In this document: in pieces, positions 1 to 8,657 of the stretch
Layout of the letters: the number at the start of each line of letters is the position of its first letter
Numbering within the stretch: position 1 is the first letter of the stretch
DNA from: Rhodospirillales bacterium
GTDB lineage: Bacteria; Pseudomonadota; Alphaproteobacteria; Reyranellales; Reyranellaceae
Direction: 5' to 3'
Length of the DNA: 37,350 nucleotides
Assembly (NCBI GenBank): GCA_947466085.1
Contig: CANIEC010000027.1
Location: 1-37,350 of the forward strand
Position numbers and translations under genes: made by a program
The notes under the pieces: generated by a model
Told to the model about the DNA's origin: nothing
Seen by the model: the letters and a program-made list of their open reading frames with translations, nothing else
Database searches by the model: none

Positions 1-963
1 CTTCTATGCTGCCTGGCGGCCACCAGCCTTCTGCTATCGTTCACCGCTCCCGCCGGCGCGCAGTATCCGAACAAGCCGATAAAGCTGGTCGTGCCTTTCG
101 CGGCAGGGGGCCCGACCGACGCCCTCGGCCGCGCGCTGGCGGCGGCCATGCGTACACATCTCGGCCAGCCGGTGATCGTCGAAAATTCTGGAGGCGCCGG
201 TGGAAACATCGGAGCCCAGTTGGTCGCGCAAGCGCCGGCCGACGGCTACACGTTGCTGCTCGCCACTTCGGGACCCCTGGTCGTCAATGTGAGCCTGTTC
301 AAGAAGCTCACTTTCGACCCGATCAAGAGCTTCGATCCGATCATCATGATCGGCACGCTGCCGAACGTGATCGTGGCCCATCCGAGCTTTCCCGCAAAAG
401 ACGTTGCTGAACTGGTGGCGTACAGCAAGGCGCACAAGGGCCAACTCAGCTTCGCTCACGCCGGTATCGGCGGGTCCTCGCATCTTGCCGGGGAGATGTT
501 CAATTCGATGGCCGGGACCGATCTCGTCCAGATTCCCTATCGAGGCGCATCTCCGGCGTTGAACGATCTGATCGGTGGTCAGGTTCAACTGGCTGTCCTG
601 GATGTTCTCGTCGCGGCGCCCCAGGTGAAAGCCGGAAAGATTCGCGCGCTCGGAGTGACGACGAAGGAGCGCGCGTCGGTCATGCCGGACGTGCCGACCC
701 TCGACGAGCAGGGGCTCAAGGGATTCGATTCCAGCGTGATGTTCGGCGTCGTCGCGCCAAGAGGCACGCCTGCCGACATCCTCGTAAAACTGAACACGGT
801 GCTTGCTTCGAGTCTGGATGAGCCGGCTCTGCGCGCTTTTCTCGATGCGCAAGGCATAAGCCGCGCGTCGTCAACCGAGGCAGCCTACCTTTCCAGGTAT
901 CTCGCCGAGGAGATTCCGAAGTGGCGAAAGATCATCGAGTCGATCGGAATCGAAGTGCAATAG
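1..963 (+). CDS. Bug-type tripartite tricarboxylate transporter substrate-binding protein, 5' end cut by window
   Basis: The reading frame is open from the first base, so the start codon lies just outside the window. The first visible residues are a hydrophobic stretch ending in PAGAQ, the end of a Sec signal peptide, followed by the Bug-family mature start YPNKPIKLVVPFAAGGPTD. Later family signatures are the GxxGGNIGA stretch, the region around IPYRGASPAL and the VPTLDEQG loop. The 320 visible codons are close to the usual 320-330, so only a few residues are missing. Bug proteins bind small carboxylates or related organic acids in the periplasm and deliver them to TctAB-type permeases. No permease gene is in the window, so this is an orphan receptor here. 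The ligand cannot be told from sequence. Confidence 0.9.
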   Translation, partial: LLCCLAATSLLLSFTAPAGAQYPNKPIKLVVPFAAGGPTDALGRALAAAMRTHLGQPVIVENSGGAGGNIGAQLVAQAPADGYTLLLATSGPLVVNVSLFKKLTFDPIKSFDPIIMIGTLPNVIVAHPSFPAKDVAELVAYSKAHKGQLSFAHAGIGGSSHLAGEMFNSMAGTDLVQIPYRGASPALNDLIGGQVQLAVLDVLVAAPQVKAGKIRALGVTTKERASVMPDVPTLDEQGLKGFDSSVMFGVVAPRGTPADILVKLNTVLASSLDEPALRAFLDAQGISRASSTEAAYLSRYLAEEIPKWRKIIESIGIEVQ

Positions 964-1039
964 CGCCAGGAGCGCGTCAGGCGGCCGAATAATGGAGACC
1001 AACATCGTTGGTTCCATTCCGACGGCGAGCAATATCGAC

Positions 1040-1649
1040 GCCTCCTTCAGTCATCGCTCTCGTGCGTCAGCCGGGCGAGGCGGGTTCGCGCGGCGGTGCG
1101 TGTTTTGTCACGACGGTGCTTGTAGGCGAGCAGGTCTTCCGCCCGGATGCGGCGATGGGTGCCGATCTTGTGGTGCGGGATCTCCCTGGTCTCGAGCAGC
1201 TTCACGAGGAAGGGCCGGGAGACGTCGAGCATGTCGGCCGCCTGCTGGGTGGAAAGATCCGCGCCGGACGGCACGAGCGTGACCGCGTCGCCCTTGCCGA
1301 TGGCCTCCAGGAGATCGAGCACCAGGCGGGCGACCGCCGGCGGAAGGTCCACGTCGGCGCTCCTGGCTCCCTTTTTGACGTGGAGCGACAGGCCGCCCCG
1401 CTTGTCCCTGTGACTTGCCAGGGCCGTGCCGGCCTTCGCGGCCTTGTTGGCTTCGGCGGGCGTCGGCAGGCGTTCGGAAAGCGAGTTATCGAGGGGCATC
1501 GGGGGTCTCCACTTGGTCGGTGTCGCCGCGTGTGAGTGGCACTATAACCGAAACAATCGCAATAGTCGAAACGCTCGAAACCAATGTCGCAGGGAGGGAA
1601 GGAGCCGAAATCGTCGGGCCACCGGCGGGAATTCCGTTGACGAACAAAG
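1040..1649. repeat. Left copy of a ~610-bp direct repeat carrying an HTH gene
   Basis: This stretch matches 8651-9263 in the same orientation, at roughly 90 percent by eye. It covers the complete HTH gene, its ribosome-binding site and about 150 bp of upstream DNA. Similarity starts at GCCTCCTTCAGTC just past the HTH stop codon and fades after GGGAATTC-GTTGAC upstream. Both copies point the same way and lie 7.6 kb apart, bracketing the racemase/CoA-transferase island. No inverted terminal repeats or transposase were found, so this is a gene duplication rather than a recognisable insertion sequence. Confidence 0.9.
1047..1499 (-). CDS. Excisionase-type HTH DNA-binding protein, antitoxin-like (copy A)
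   Basis: A 150-residue protein. The N-terminal half is a small variable domain and the C-terminal half (about residues 82-135) is a MerR/excisionase-type winged helix: LSTQQAADMLDVSRPFLVKL, then a wing with HKIGTHRRI. Proteins of this form usually act as the antitoxin and autorepressor upstream of a PIN-domain toxin. Here no toxin follows: the stop codon overlaps an intact AAGGAGG ribosome-binding site, but the DNA behind it codes for nothing recognisable. The ATG is preceded by GGAG at good spacing. It is nearly identical to the second copy at 8658-9110, differing mainly by conservative changes, so both appear to be kept under selection or recently duplicated. Confidence 0.82.
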   Translation of the reverse strand: MPLDNSLSERLPTPAEANKAAKAGTALASHRDKRGGLSLHVKKGARSADVDLPPAVARLVLDLLEAIGKGDAVTLVPSGADLSTQQAADMLDVSRPFLVKLLETREIPHHKIGTHRRIRAEDLLAYKHRRDKTRTAARTRLARLTHESDD

Positions 1650-2417
1650 ATGACAAGCCCGCGCCTGGGCTGCCTCATGGCCGTGCGAAGTGGACGGGCG
1701 GTGGTGCCCGATCGGCGATGCGATCGAGAAGGGGCGGGAGAGGGTGCAGCGGTTACGGGAGGGGTGAGGGCGCTAGCAGATGGAGCGTCCGTTGCTGGGG
1801 AACCGCTCCTGCGGACATGGTCGCTCCATCGCTTTCGGCAAGCGTTCAGTATCCGGCGCGCGGCAGCGCCGACGTCAGGCTGTTCGCCTGTGAGTCGCAG
1901 GAAGACCGCCCAGTCGACTGGGTTGGCATCGAGGGCCGAGTCGGCGAGATCCGGTGGTCAATCTGCCCGCTTCCGGCGGCGAACGCCGTTCGCCCTGCGC
2001 ACTGTCGAGGTCGGCCGACGAAGACCAACCCGTCAGCGCGATGGTCGCGGATGGTTGGAGGCGGGCGCAGCGCCAGCCTACTAACGCCGTGGCCCGACCT
2101 ACCCCTGTACCGGAAGAAGCAGACGTCGCCCCTGGAAAGGTATTGGCCCTTGGCATCGTCGTGGCATGGAACGGCGCGTTACATCGCAGCATGCCTCTGT
2201 GACTGGCGGACTTCGCCACAAACTTACAGGCACCAAGCAGTCGCTCGGGTCGGCCACTGCCACTTGTGCCTCGCGACTGGAGTCAACGCCGCTCGCATTC
2301 ATTGGCTTGAAGTCGGATCGAGACAGCGTCGTTGGAAGGCTGGCCGCAGAGAAGGTCCTTCTCTGCAGCAACTGCAGGTGTCATCCACAGAATCACCTGC
2401 GCCGCGGCGGCTCCTGG
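1650..2417. other. ~770 bp with no recognisable gene
   Basis: All frames were read. Several open frames exist because the DNA is GC-rich, but none has a plausible start with a ribosome-binding site or a product resembling a known family. Residue composition is Arg/Pro/Ser-rich, as in noncoding GC-rich DNA. The stretch lies between the left repeat and the 3' end of the SBP_bac_5 gene and may be decayed mobile or duplicated DNA; I cannot name its source. Confidence 0.5.
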
Positions 2418-4043
2418 CTACTGATCCAGCCAGACGTCTTCGAAGCGCCACCCGTTGTAGTTGCTGTTGACCATGATCGTCAGGTCACGGACCCGCGCAT
2501 GCCGGCAGGCGGCCGTGACATTGTGCGAAAAGATCGGCCGCACGATGTCCCGCGCCAGCTTGCGTTCGATCTCCCGCACCACGCTGCGGCGCTTTTCGAC
2601 GTCGCGCTCGAGCGACTGGGCGGCAATCATCTTCGTGAGTTCCGGATCGCAGTATCCGTTGAAGTTGCGCGGTGAGTTGCAGCCGTAGTTCTCCACGAAG
2701 TGCTGGTCGGGATCGTCCAGCGAGCTGCCGGTCGCATTCACGACGAGAAGATAGTTCTTCTGGTAGAGGCGATTGAAGTAGACGGCGCTGTCGAGAAGCT
2801 CCATTTCGCCATCGATGTAGATGTGGCGCAGCTGATCGATCATGAGAACCGACAGGTCGCGATAGCTGGCGATGTTTCTGGTCGTGACCTTGAGCTTCAG
2901 CCGCTTGTCCGGGCCGTATCCCGCCGCGCGCATCAGCGTCCTGCCCTTCTCGCGCGACGCCTCGACGTCCGGCCCATAGCCCGGGAGGTCCGCCAGGGCC
3001 TCCGCCCCGACGCCCCACACTCCCGCCGGCGGCGGCAACATCGCGCCTCCAATGACGTCGGCCCCGTCACTTATGATGTCGACCAGGGTCTTGCGGTCCA
3101 GCGTAAGGGCGAGGGCCGCGCGCGCGCGCTCGTCATTGAACGGCGCCGCGTCCCGATTGAAGATCAGATTGTAGGTGACGCCCGTCGGTCGCACGGTGCA
3201 CTGCGCGGTCGGCGTCTGCTGCATGATGTCCTTGTAGAGCGGCATGGTGACATCGGTCGGGAACGTCATGTCGGAACGGTCGGCGGTAAAGGCGAGCATG
3301 CGCGTTGCCCGGTTCGAGATGATGATGAACTCGATACCATCGAGATAGGGTCGCCCGGGCCGCCAGTACTCGTTGTTCTTCTCCAGTTTCACCCGCTCGT
3401 TGCTCTTCATCTCCACGAACCTGAAGGGCCCGGTTCCGATCGGGTGTCTCCGCATCTGCGCCGGCGCGACGTGACAGGGATAAATGACGGACCAGCCGGC
3501 CGACAGCAGCGCCAGCAGCGACGGCTGCGGTTGCTTGAGATGGAAGGTCACCTGGAAATCGTTGTCGGCTGTGACCTGCTCGACGTTCTCGTACCAGACG
3601 CCGCGCGGATTGCGGCGGAGCTTGGCTTCACCCTTCTCCATCAGGAGGTCGAAGGTGCAGCGCACGTCGGCCGCAGTGAATGGCTTGCCGTCGTGCCATT
3701 TGACTTCACGTCGCAGATCGAAGCGCACCTGCTTTCCGTCTTCGCTGACCTGCCACCCGGTCGCCAGCTCGGGCCGGATGCTGTCAAAGGAGTTGCGCGC
3801 CACCGCCTGGTCGTAGATCACGAGGTTGTTGAACACCCCCATGAAGGGAACCACCACCGAGACGGTGATTTCCTCGAGCGGCGATGCGCTGGGGGGCGTA
3901 TCCATGAGTTGCACCCTGAGCGTGCCGCCCGCCTTTTGCGCGTGGGCGATGCCATGGCTCGTTGCTATTCCCATCAACGAGGCGAGCCCGAGACAGAACG
4001 CTCTCTTCAGATGCGCACGCATGGATGAGAATACGCTTGTCAT
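2418..4043 (-). CDS. ABC transporter substrate-binding protein, family 5 (peptide/nickel type)
   Basis: A 541-residue periplasmic binding protein of the SBP_bac_5 (DppA/OppA) family. The signal peptide is clear: basic MRAHLKRA, a hydrophobic core, then IAHAQ. The mature part starts GGTLRVQL. Family landmarks include EDGKQVRFDLRREVKWHDGKPFTAADV, the GTGPFRFVE block and a long C-terminal lobe with FNGYCDPEL. The start at this ATG is chosen because GGAGAAAGGGAG precedes it; an upstream in-frame ATG lacks such a site. It lies 46 bp downstream of the IclR gene on the same strand, so the two are probably cotranscribed. No permease or ATPase genes are nearby. The ligand is unknown; the neighbouring CoA enzymes suggest it feeds that pathway (inference). 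Confidence 0.9.
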   Translation of the reverse strand: MTSVFSSMRAHLKRAFCLGLASLMGIATSHGIAHAQKAGGTLRVQLMDTPPSASPLEEITVSVVVPFMGVFNNLVIYDQAVARNSFDSIRPELATGWQVSEDGKQVRFDLRREVKWHDGKPFTAADVRCTFDLLMEKGEAKLRRNPRGVWYENVEQVTADNDFQVTFHLKQPQPSLLALLSAGWSVIYPCHVAPAQMRRHPIGTGPFRFVEMKSNERVKLEKNNEYWRPGRPYLDGIEFIIISNRATRMLAFTADRSDMTFPTDVTMPLYKDIMQQTPTAQCTVRPTGVTYNLIFNRDAAPFNDERARAALALTLDRKTLVDIISDGADVIGGAMLPPPAGVWGVGAEALADLPGYGPDVEASREKGRTLMRAAGYGPDKRLKLKVTTRNIASYRDLSVLMIDQLRHIYIDGEMELLDSAVYFNRLYQKNYLLVVNATGSSLDDPDQHFVENYGCNSPRNFNGYCDPELTKMIAAQSLERDVEKRRSVVREIERKLARDIVRPIFSHNVTAACRHARVRDLTIMVNSNYNGWRFEDVWLDQ

Positions 4044-4089
4044 TGGTAGCTCCCTTTCTCCTGCAAAGATCAAGGAACGATCCTGCCTG

Positions 4090-4842
4090 CTAGTCGTCAT
4101 ACAATGCCGTCCGAATGGCACCGACCTTCTTGACCGTCGCCCTCAGTGCATCGGCATATGCCTTGAGGTTTCGATTGAAACGTGACTGCGGCCCGACCAG
4201 GTTGATGCCATAAAGATCGCCGAAAATTTTGACTGAAAGCGCGATGCCCATGACATCCGGCGAGCTCTCGCCAATATTGGTCCAGTAGCCGCGCTTGCGA
4301 CCTTCTTCCAGGTCGCGCGAATACTGTCCGCGATTGCGGATCGTATCGTCAGTGAGTTTTGGATACTTCAGCTGCGCAAGCACGGCTTCACGCGAAGCAT
4401 CGTCCATCGCAGCGACGATTGCCTTTCCAATAGAGGAGGCATGAAGCTCACGAACTGTACCGACCGCCATGGTGTAGCGGACGGCCTGCCGCGACTCGAT
4501 AATCTCCAGATAGACGACAGCCAGCCCCTGAAGCTTGCCGAGGATGACCGTCTCTCCCGTGACATCGCGGAGAGACTCGAGGATTGGGCGGATGTGCGTC
4601 GCGATCGGGTCATGAAACCCGATCGATTCGGCGACCTGCCCAAGTCGACCGGTTGGATAAACGGCCCCGCGCGGCCTCAGATAATAGAGAAATCCGCGAT
4701 CCACGAGTGTACGCACGAGAGCAAAGCAGGTCGAAGTCGGCAGAGACAGCTCGCGTGCAAGATCCGATACGGTGATCGGTCGTTGTCGGCGCGCAAAACT
4801 CTCGAAAATGTCGAGCGTTCGATCGGCAGTTCTGACTGTCAT
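4090..4842 (-). CDS. IclR-family transcriptional regulator
   Basis: A 250-residue protein with the IclR layout. An N-terminal winged helix (about residues 5-60) contains ITVSDLARELSLPTSTCFALVRTLVDRGFL. A C-terminal effector-binding domain contains the typical LHASSIGKAIVAAM motif and the PDVMGIALSVKIF region. The ATG chosen has AGGGA just upstream and places the HTH at the very N-terminus, as usual; a longer in-frame start would add about 65 residues without family likeness. It is divergent from the racemase operon and precedes the SBP_bac_5 gene on its own strand, so it most likely controls both. The effector is not predictable. Confidence 0.9.
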   Translation of the reverse strand: MTVRTADRTLDIFESFARRQRPITVSDLARELSLPTSTCFALVRTLVDRGFLYYLRPRGAVYPTGRLGQVAESIGFHDPIATHIRPILESLRDVTGETVILGKLQGLAVVYLEIIESRQAVRYTMAVGTVRELHASSIGKAIVAAMDDASREAVLAQLKYPKLTDDTIRNRGQYSRDLEEGRKRGYWTNIGESSPDVMGIALSVKIFGDLYGINLVGPQSRFNRNLKAYADALRATVKKVGAIRTALYDD

Positions 4843-5046
4843 CTTTTCCCTGATCGCTGTTCCCGACCCGGTATTGAGCCAGGGCATCAGAAAATTACGC
4901 CGACGCGACCAGCGAGACAAAGGTCCAGTCGCGACCGAGCCATGTCCGCAGCCGATCCCACAGACAGCCACGACCATCGAACCTCTGCCAGCTCCGCGTT
5001 CGACGACTGGCTGCAAGTGAAACAGCTTGCGAGACAATCAGGCGAC

Positions 5047-5091
5047 TGTATACATATATGTGTTGATGTTTTCCGGAATACGGAAGGGGAC
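5047..5091. promoter_or_regulatory. Candidate IclR-controlled divergent promoter region
   Basis: The 257-bp gap between the divergent IclR and racemase genes holds an unusually AT-rich patch for this window, TGTATACATATATGTG, containing the palindromes GTATAC and CATATATG. A second palindrome, TTCCGGAA, lies at 5071-5078. GGAAGGGGACC then serves as the ribosome-binding site of the racemase gene. Position and symmetry suggest an operator for the adjacent IclR protein, but no consensus for this regulator is known to me. Confidence 0.35.
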
Positions 5092-5099
5092 CAGTTCGA

Positions 5100-6248
5100 A
5101 TGGGACCGCTGGCCGGCGTCAGAATTGTGGAGCTCGGAGGGATCGGCCCTGCTCCCTTCGCGTCAATGCTCTTCGCAGAGATGGGCGCCGACGTGTTGCG
5201 CATCAGCCGTCGCGACAAGGCCGGCAGCAGCATGAATGGTTACGACAAGCGCCATCAATTGCTCAACCGCGGCCGCTTGTCTGTTGCGCTGGACCTCAAA
5301 ACGCCGAACGCGGTGGAGTTGGTCAGGAAGCTGATTGTCAAATCAGATGCACTCATCGAGGGGTTCCGGCCCGGTGTCGCCGAGCGGCTCGGGCTTGGCC
5401 CCGAGGAATGCTTGCGTCTCAATCAGAAGCTTGTCTATGGCCGCATCACGGGATGGGGTCAGGATGGTCCGCTGGCGGCTGAACCAGGCCACGACATCAA
5501 CTACATCGCATTGACCGGCGCTTTGCACGCGATCGGGAGGAAAGATGGCCCGCCGGTTCCACCTCTCAACCTGGTTGGCGACTTCGGCGGCGGTGCGCTT
5601 TATCTGGCCTTCGGCATCGTATGTGCAGTCTACGAAGCGAAAGTGTCCGGAAAAGGACAGGTCGTGGACGCCGCCATGGTCGACGGTGTCTCCAGCCTCA
5701 TGACGATGATGTACGGCATGCATGCCGCCGGTGTGTGGACGGATAACCGCGGTTCCAACCGGCTCGACTCGGGGACCCCCTGGTACGATGTCTATGAGAC
5801 GTCCGACGGCAAATGGATATCCCTGGGCTGCAACGAGCCGCAATTCTATGAGGCGCTGCTCGATCGGTTGGGTGCCGATCGGTCCGCGCTGCCAGCAGAT
5901 CGGCACGATCGCAAAGGGTGGCCGGCCATCCGAACGTACTTCACGCGGAAGTTTCGCGAGAAGACGCGTGACGAATGGTGTTCGATCATGACCGGATGCG
6001 AGATCTGCTTCGCACCCGTGCTGTCGATGGCTGAAGCGCCGCTGCACCCGCACATGAAAGCCCGTTCGACATTCGTCGAGCATGACGGAGTGGTTCAGCC
6101 CGCCCCGGCACCACGCTTCAGTCGGACAAAGCCCGAGATCCGACGATCCGCCGGATCCGAAGAACCGCTGGCTGAAGATGTCCTTCGCGAATGGGGTCTC
6201 ACTTCTGCCGACATGGCAGATCTACGCGCTGGCGGTGCCATCAGCTGA
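5100..6248 (+). CDS. Alpha-methylacyl-CoA racemase (CaiB/BaiF family)
   Basis: A 382-residue family III CoA-transferase-fold enzyme. The N-terminus MGPLAGVRIVELGGIGPAPF is the racemase-type form of the family. The catalytic residues known from mycobacterial MCR (His126, Asp156, Glu241) align with His131 in PGHDINY, Asp161 in GDFGGGA and Glu246 in NEPQFY, all with the same offset of five. This supports 2-methylacyl-CoA epimerisation, by deprotonation and reprotonation at C2, rather than CoA transfer. It is the first gene of a three-gene operon followed after 24 bp by a crotonase and then a CoA-transferase. A role in breakdown of branched or steroid-like acyl-CoAs is likely; the exact substrate is unknown. 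Confidence 0.88.
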   Translation: MGPLAGVRIVELGGIGPAPFASMLFAEMGADVLRISRRDKAGSSMNGYDKRHQLLNRGRLSVALDLKTPNAVELVRKLIVKSDALIEGFRPGVAERLGLGPEECLRLNQKLVYGRITGWGQDGPLAAEPGHDINYIALTGALHAIGRKDGPPVPPLNLVGDFGGGALYLAFGIVCAVYEAKVSGKGQVVDAAMVDGVSSLMTMMYGMHAAGVWTDNRGSNRLDSGTPWYDVYETSDGKWISLGCNEPQFYEALLDRLGADRSALPADRHDRKGWPAIRTYFTRKFREKTRDEWCSIMTGCEICFAPVLSMAEAPLHPHMKARSTFVEHDGVVQPAPAPRFSRTKPEIRRSAGSEEPLAEDVLREWGLTSADMADLRAGGAIS

Positions 6249-6272
6249 TACCAACAACGGGATGGACAGAGC

Positions 6273-7055
6273 GTGAGCACCGAGATCAAGGCTTTCGTTA
6301 ACGACCAAATCGGAACCATCGTATTCAATCGCCCCGAGAGCCGTAATGCCTTCACGCTTGAGATGCTGGAGGAGTGTTCGAGGATTCTGGCGGCCTTCCG
6401 CGATGATCCGGACGTCAGGGTGATCGTTCTGACGGGTGCCGGCGAGTCGTTCTGCTCCGGCGGCGATGTCAAGAAGATGGGACGCAGCACTTCGGTCATC
6501 CAGCGCAAGTCGGATCTCTGGAAGCGCATGCAAACGGTCCCGAAGATGCTGGCCACCGTGGACAAGCCGGTGATCGCGATGATCAACGGTGACGCAGTCG
6601 GCGGAGGAATGGACATTGCGTTGATGTGCGACATCCGCGTGGCCTCCGAGAGGGCCAGGTTCTCTCAGGCGTATGTTCGTCTGGGCCTGGTGCCTGGCGA
6701 CGGCGGCGCCTTCTTCCTCGCCAGGCTCATCGGACTCGGGCGCGCACTGGAGATACTCCTGACGGCCGATTTCGTGGATGCTCCGCAGGCCGAGCGCATC
6801 GGGTTGGTCAACCACTGTGTTCCTCATCACGAGCTAGAGGAGAAGGCCTATGGCATCGCCCGAAAGATCGCCGCCCTTCCCCCTCTCGGCGTGCAAACGT
6901 GCAAGCGTCTCACCTATGAGAGCTTTCAGAACGAAATGATCACTGCGCTGGAGCTGGCGTCCTCGCAAGCCGCGATCATGGCGACAACCGCCGATCACAA
7001 GGAAGCGGTCAGCGCTTTTCGCGAGAAGCGGCAGGGCATCTACAAGGGAGAATAG
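6273..7055 (+). CDS. Enoyl-CoA hydratase/isomerase (crotonase) family protein with altered catalytic residues
   Basis: A 260-residue crotonase-fold enzyme starting at GTG. The CoA and oxyanion-hole motifs are present: GAGESFCSGGDVKKM (about 55-69) and NGDAVGGGMDIAL (about 105-117). The two glutamates used by classical hydratases (Glu144 and Glu164 of rat ECH) are replaced here by Asp114 and Tyr134 (FSQAYVRLGLVPGDGG). The enzyme therefore may be an isomerase, a hydrolase-like member or a hydratase of different mechanism rather than a standard 2-enoyl-CoA hydratase. It lies between the racemase and the CoA-transferase, nearly abutting the latter, so it belongs to the same acyl-CoA pathway. Confidence 0.85.
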   Translation: MSTEIKAFVNDQIGTIVFNRPESRNAFTLEMLEECSRILAAFRDDPDVRVIVLTGAGESFCSGGDVKKMGRSTSVIQRKSDLWKRMQTVPKMLATVDKPVIAMINGDAVGGGMDIALMCDIRVASERARFSQAYVRLGLVPGDGGAFFLARLIGLGRALEILLTADFVDAPQAERIGLVNHCVPHHELEEKAYGIARKIAALPPLGVQTCKRLTYESFQNEMITALELASSQAAIMATTADHKEAVSAFREKRQGIYKGE

Positions 7056-7058
7056 GTG

Positions 7059-8264
7059 ATGACCGGACCACTCTCCGGCCTTCGGATTGTCGACCTCACT
7101 ACTATCATGATGGGGCCCTGGTGTACGCGTATCGTTGCAGACCTTGGGGCGGACGTGATCAAGGTCGAGGCGCCGGAAGGAGATTCCAGTCGCTACGGCG
7201 GGAATGCGCGCAACCGCGGAATGGGAGGAGGTTTCCAGCACACCGCCAAGCGCAAGAGGTCGCTTGTTCTGGATCTGAAGAAGCCTGCGGCACGCGACGT
7301 GATCCTTAGACTGACGGCTGAAGCGGACGCCTTCGTCTCGAACATCCGGCCGGCCCCCCTCGATCGGCTGGGGTTGGGCTACGAAGCAGTCCGCAGGTCC
7401 AATCCCTCGATCGTCTATCTCAGCATGGTGGGGTACGGCACTGGCGGTCGTTACGCAGGGCAGCCGGCCTATGACGACCTGATCCAGGCTGCTTCAGCGA
7501 TCCCCACCCTGCTGCAGCGCTCGACCGGCGAGCAGCGCTTCATTCCGATGGCTGCGATCGATCGCATCGTCGGCACCGCGGGTGCCAATATGTTGCTGGC
7601 CGGCCTGCTGGCGAAGGCACGGACAGGCGTTGGTCAGAAGATAGAAGTGCCGATGTTCGAGACGATGGTGCAGTTCGTACTCGCCGAGCACATGCAAGGC
7701 GCCACCTTCGATCCGCCGACCGGCCCGCCCGGGTATGCACGGACGCTGTCGCGTTCGCGACGGCCCTATGCCACGCAAGACGGTCATCTGGCTGTATTGC
7801 CTTACAATGACGGGCAATGGCGCCGTTTCTTCGAAGCTATCGGCAAGGGCAACTTGTTCAAGGAGGATCCGCGTTTTGCCGACATCGTCGCTCGCACCGC
7901 GAATATCGATGCGCTCTACGACATGATTGGCGACGAACTCAAGACCCGCCCAACTTCGGAATGGCTGGAGCTTCTTCACAAAGCGGACATCCCCTGCATG
8001 GTGCCGCATACACTCGAGACATTGATGGAGGATCCACATCTGCACGATCGTGGCTTCTTCGAGCTTCGCGAACATCCCTCCGAGGGCCGCATCCGGGTTA
8101 TGCGCGAGCCCAGCACCTGGTCCGAAACGCCCCCGCCCGAAGATCGATTTGCGCCACGACTGGGACAGCACACTCGCGAGATTCTCGCTGAGGTCGGCTA
8201 CGTGGACAGTGAAATCGATACCATGATCGCTGAGAAGGCCGCATTTGAGGAACGCGATCGTTAG
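7059..8264 (+). CDS. CaiB/BaiF type III CoA-transferase
   Basis: A 401-residue family III CoA-transferase. The N-terminus MTGPLSGLRIVDLTTIMMGP, the DLGADVIKVEAPEGD motif, VSNIRPAPLDRLGL and the C-terminal IPCMVPHTLETLMEDPHL region are standard for the family. Asp168 in AAIDRIVG aligns with the nucleophilic Asp169 of formyl-CoA transferase, so true CoA transfer is plausible, unlike its racemase neighbour. The ATG is used rather than the GTG three bases earlier because GGGAG sits at better spacing; only three bases separate the crotonase stop from it. It probably activates the acid that the racemase and crotonase then process. Donor and acceptor are unknown. Confidence 0.88.
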   Translation: MTGPLSGLRIVDLTTIMMGPWCTRIVADLGADVIKVEAPEGDSSRYGGNARNRGMGGGFQHTAKRKRSLVLDLKKPAARDVILRLTAEADAFVSNIRPAPLDRLGLGYEAVRRSNPSIVYLSMVGYGTGGRYAGQPAYDDLIQAASAIPTLLQRSTGEQRFIPMAAIDRIVGTAGANMLLAGLLAKARTGVGQKIEVPMFETMVQFVLAEHMQGATFDPPTGPPGYARTLSRSRRPYATQDGHLAVLPYNDGQWRRFFEAIGKGNLFKEDPRFADIVARTANIDALYDMIGDELKTRPTSEWLELLHKADIPCMVPHTLETLMEDPHLHDRGFFELREHPSEGRIRVMREPSTWSETPPPEDRFAPRLGQHTREILAEVGYVDSEIDTMIAEKAAFEERDR

Positions 8265-8501
8265 TCGGCGTCTCGTCATATTGGCACGTACGTCGACCAC
8301 TGGTCCGTAGACCGTTCGACGCTTGTACGCAGACCGGACCGGCGCGACCTGGCAGGCACCTCACGTTGGCGTGTATGCGCCTACAAACTATCTGGCGTCG
8401 GTGACGGGTCAGCCGCATCAGTTCTTGATGAGCGACGCATTGCGGAAAACATCCCGATAACGAGCGATCGCTCCTTACATGCTGTCCTCGCAAGGCCTAG
8501 G

Positions 8502-8648
8502 TCATTGTCTGAAGTCACGCGACGTGCGTGCTAAGTGCCGCCACACTCGTAACGGGCCCGCATTTGGCATCGATCGCAAAAGTTCGTCGACCGAGGGGAA
8601 GGGATACGGGAAGGTTGCGTCGAGCAAAGCCGTGAAGCGATCCGAGAT
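8502..8648 (-). pseudogene. Relic of a PIN-domain toxin gene
   Basis: Directly behind the stop codon of HTH copy B, on the same strand and after an intact AGGAGG site, the DNA reads SDRFTALLDA and then a weaker match, YP-P--D-LL. This is how PIN toxins partnered with this HTH family begin (FTALLDA with the first metal-binding Asp, then YP-PLRD-L). The codon at the start position is ATC, not ATG, and the frame ends after about 48 codons instead of the usual 150-190. The toxin is therefore inactivated, leaving its antitoxin alone. The remaining DNA back to the CoA-transferase gene shows nothing recognisable. Confidence 0.55.
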
Positions 8649-8657
8649 ATGCCTCCT

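Noticed and set aside
1415..2470. A 351-codon open frame in the gap after the left repeat
   Set aside because: No start signal, no family likeness and composition of noncoding GC-rich DNA; it starts inside the HTH gene on the other strand.
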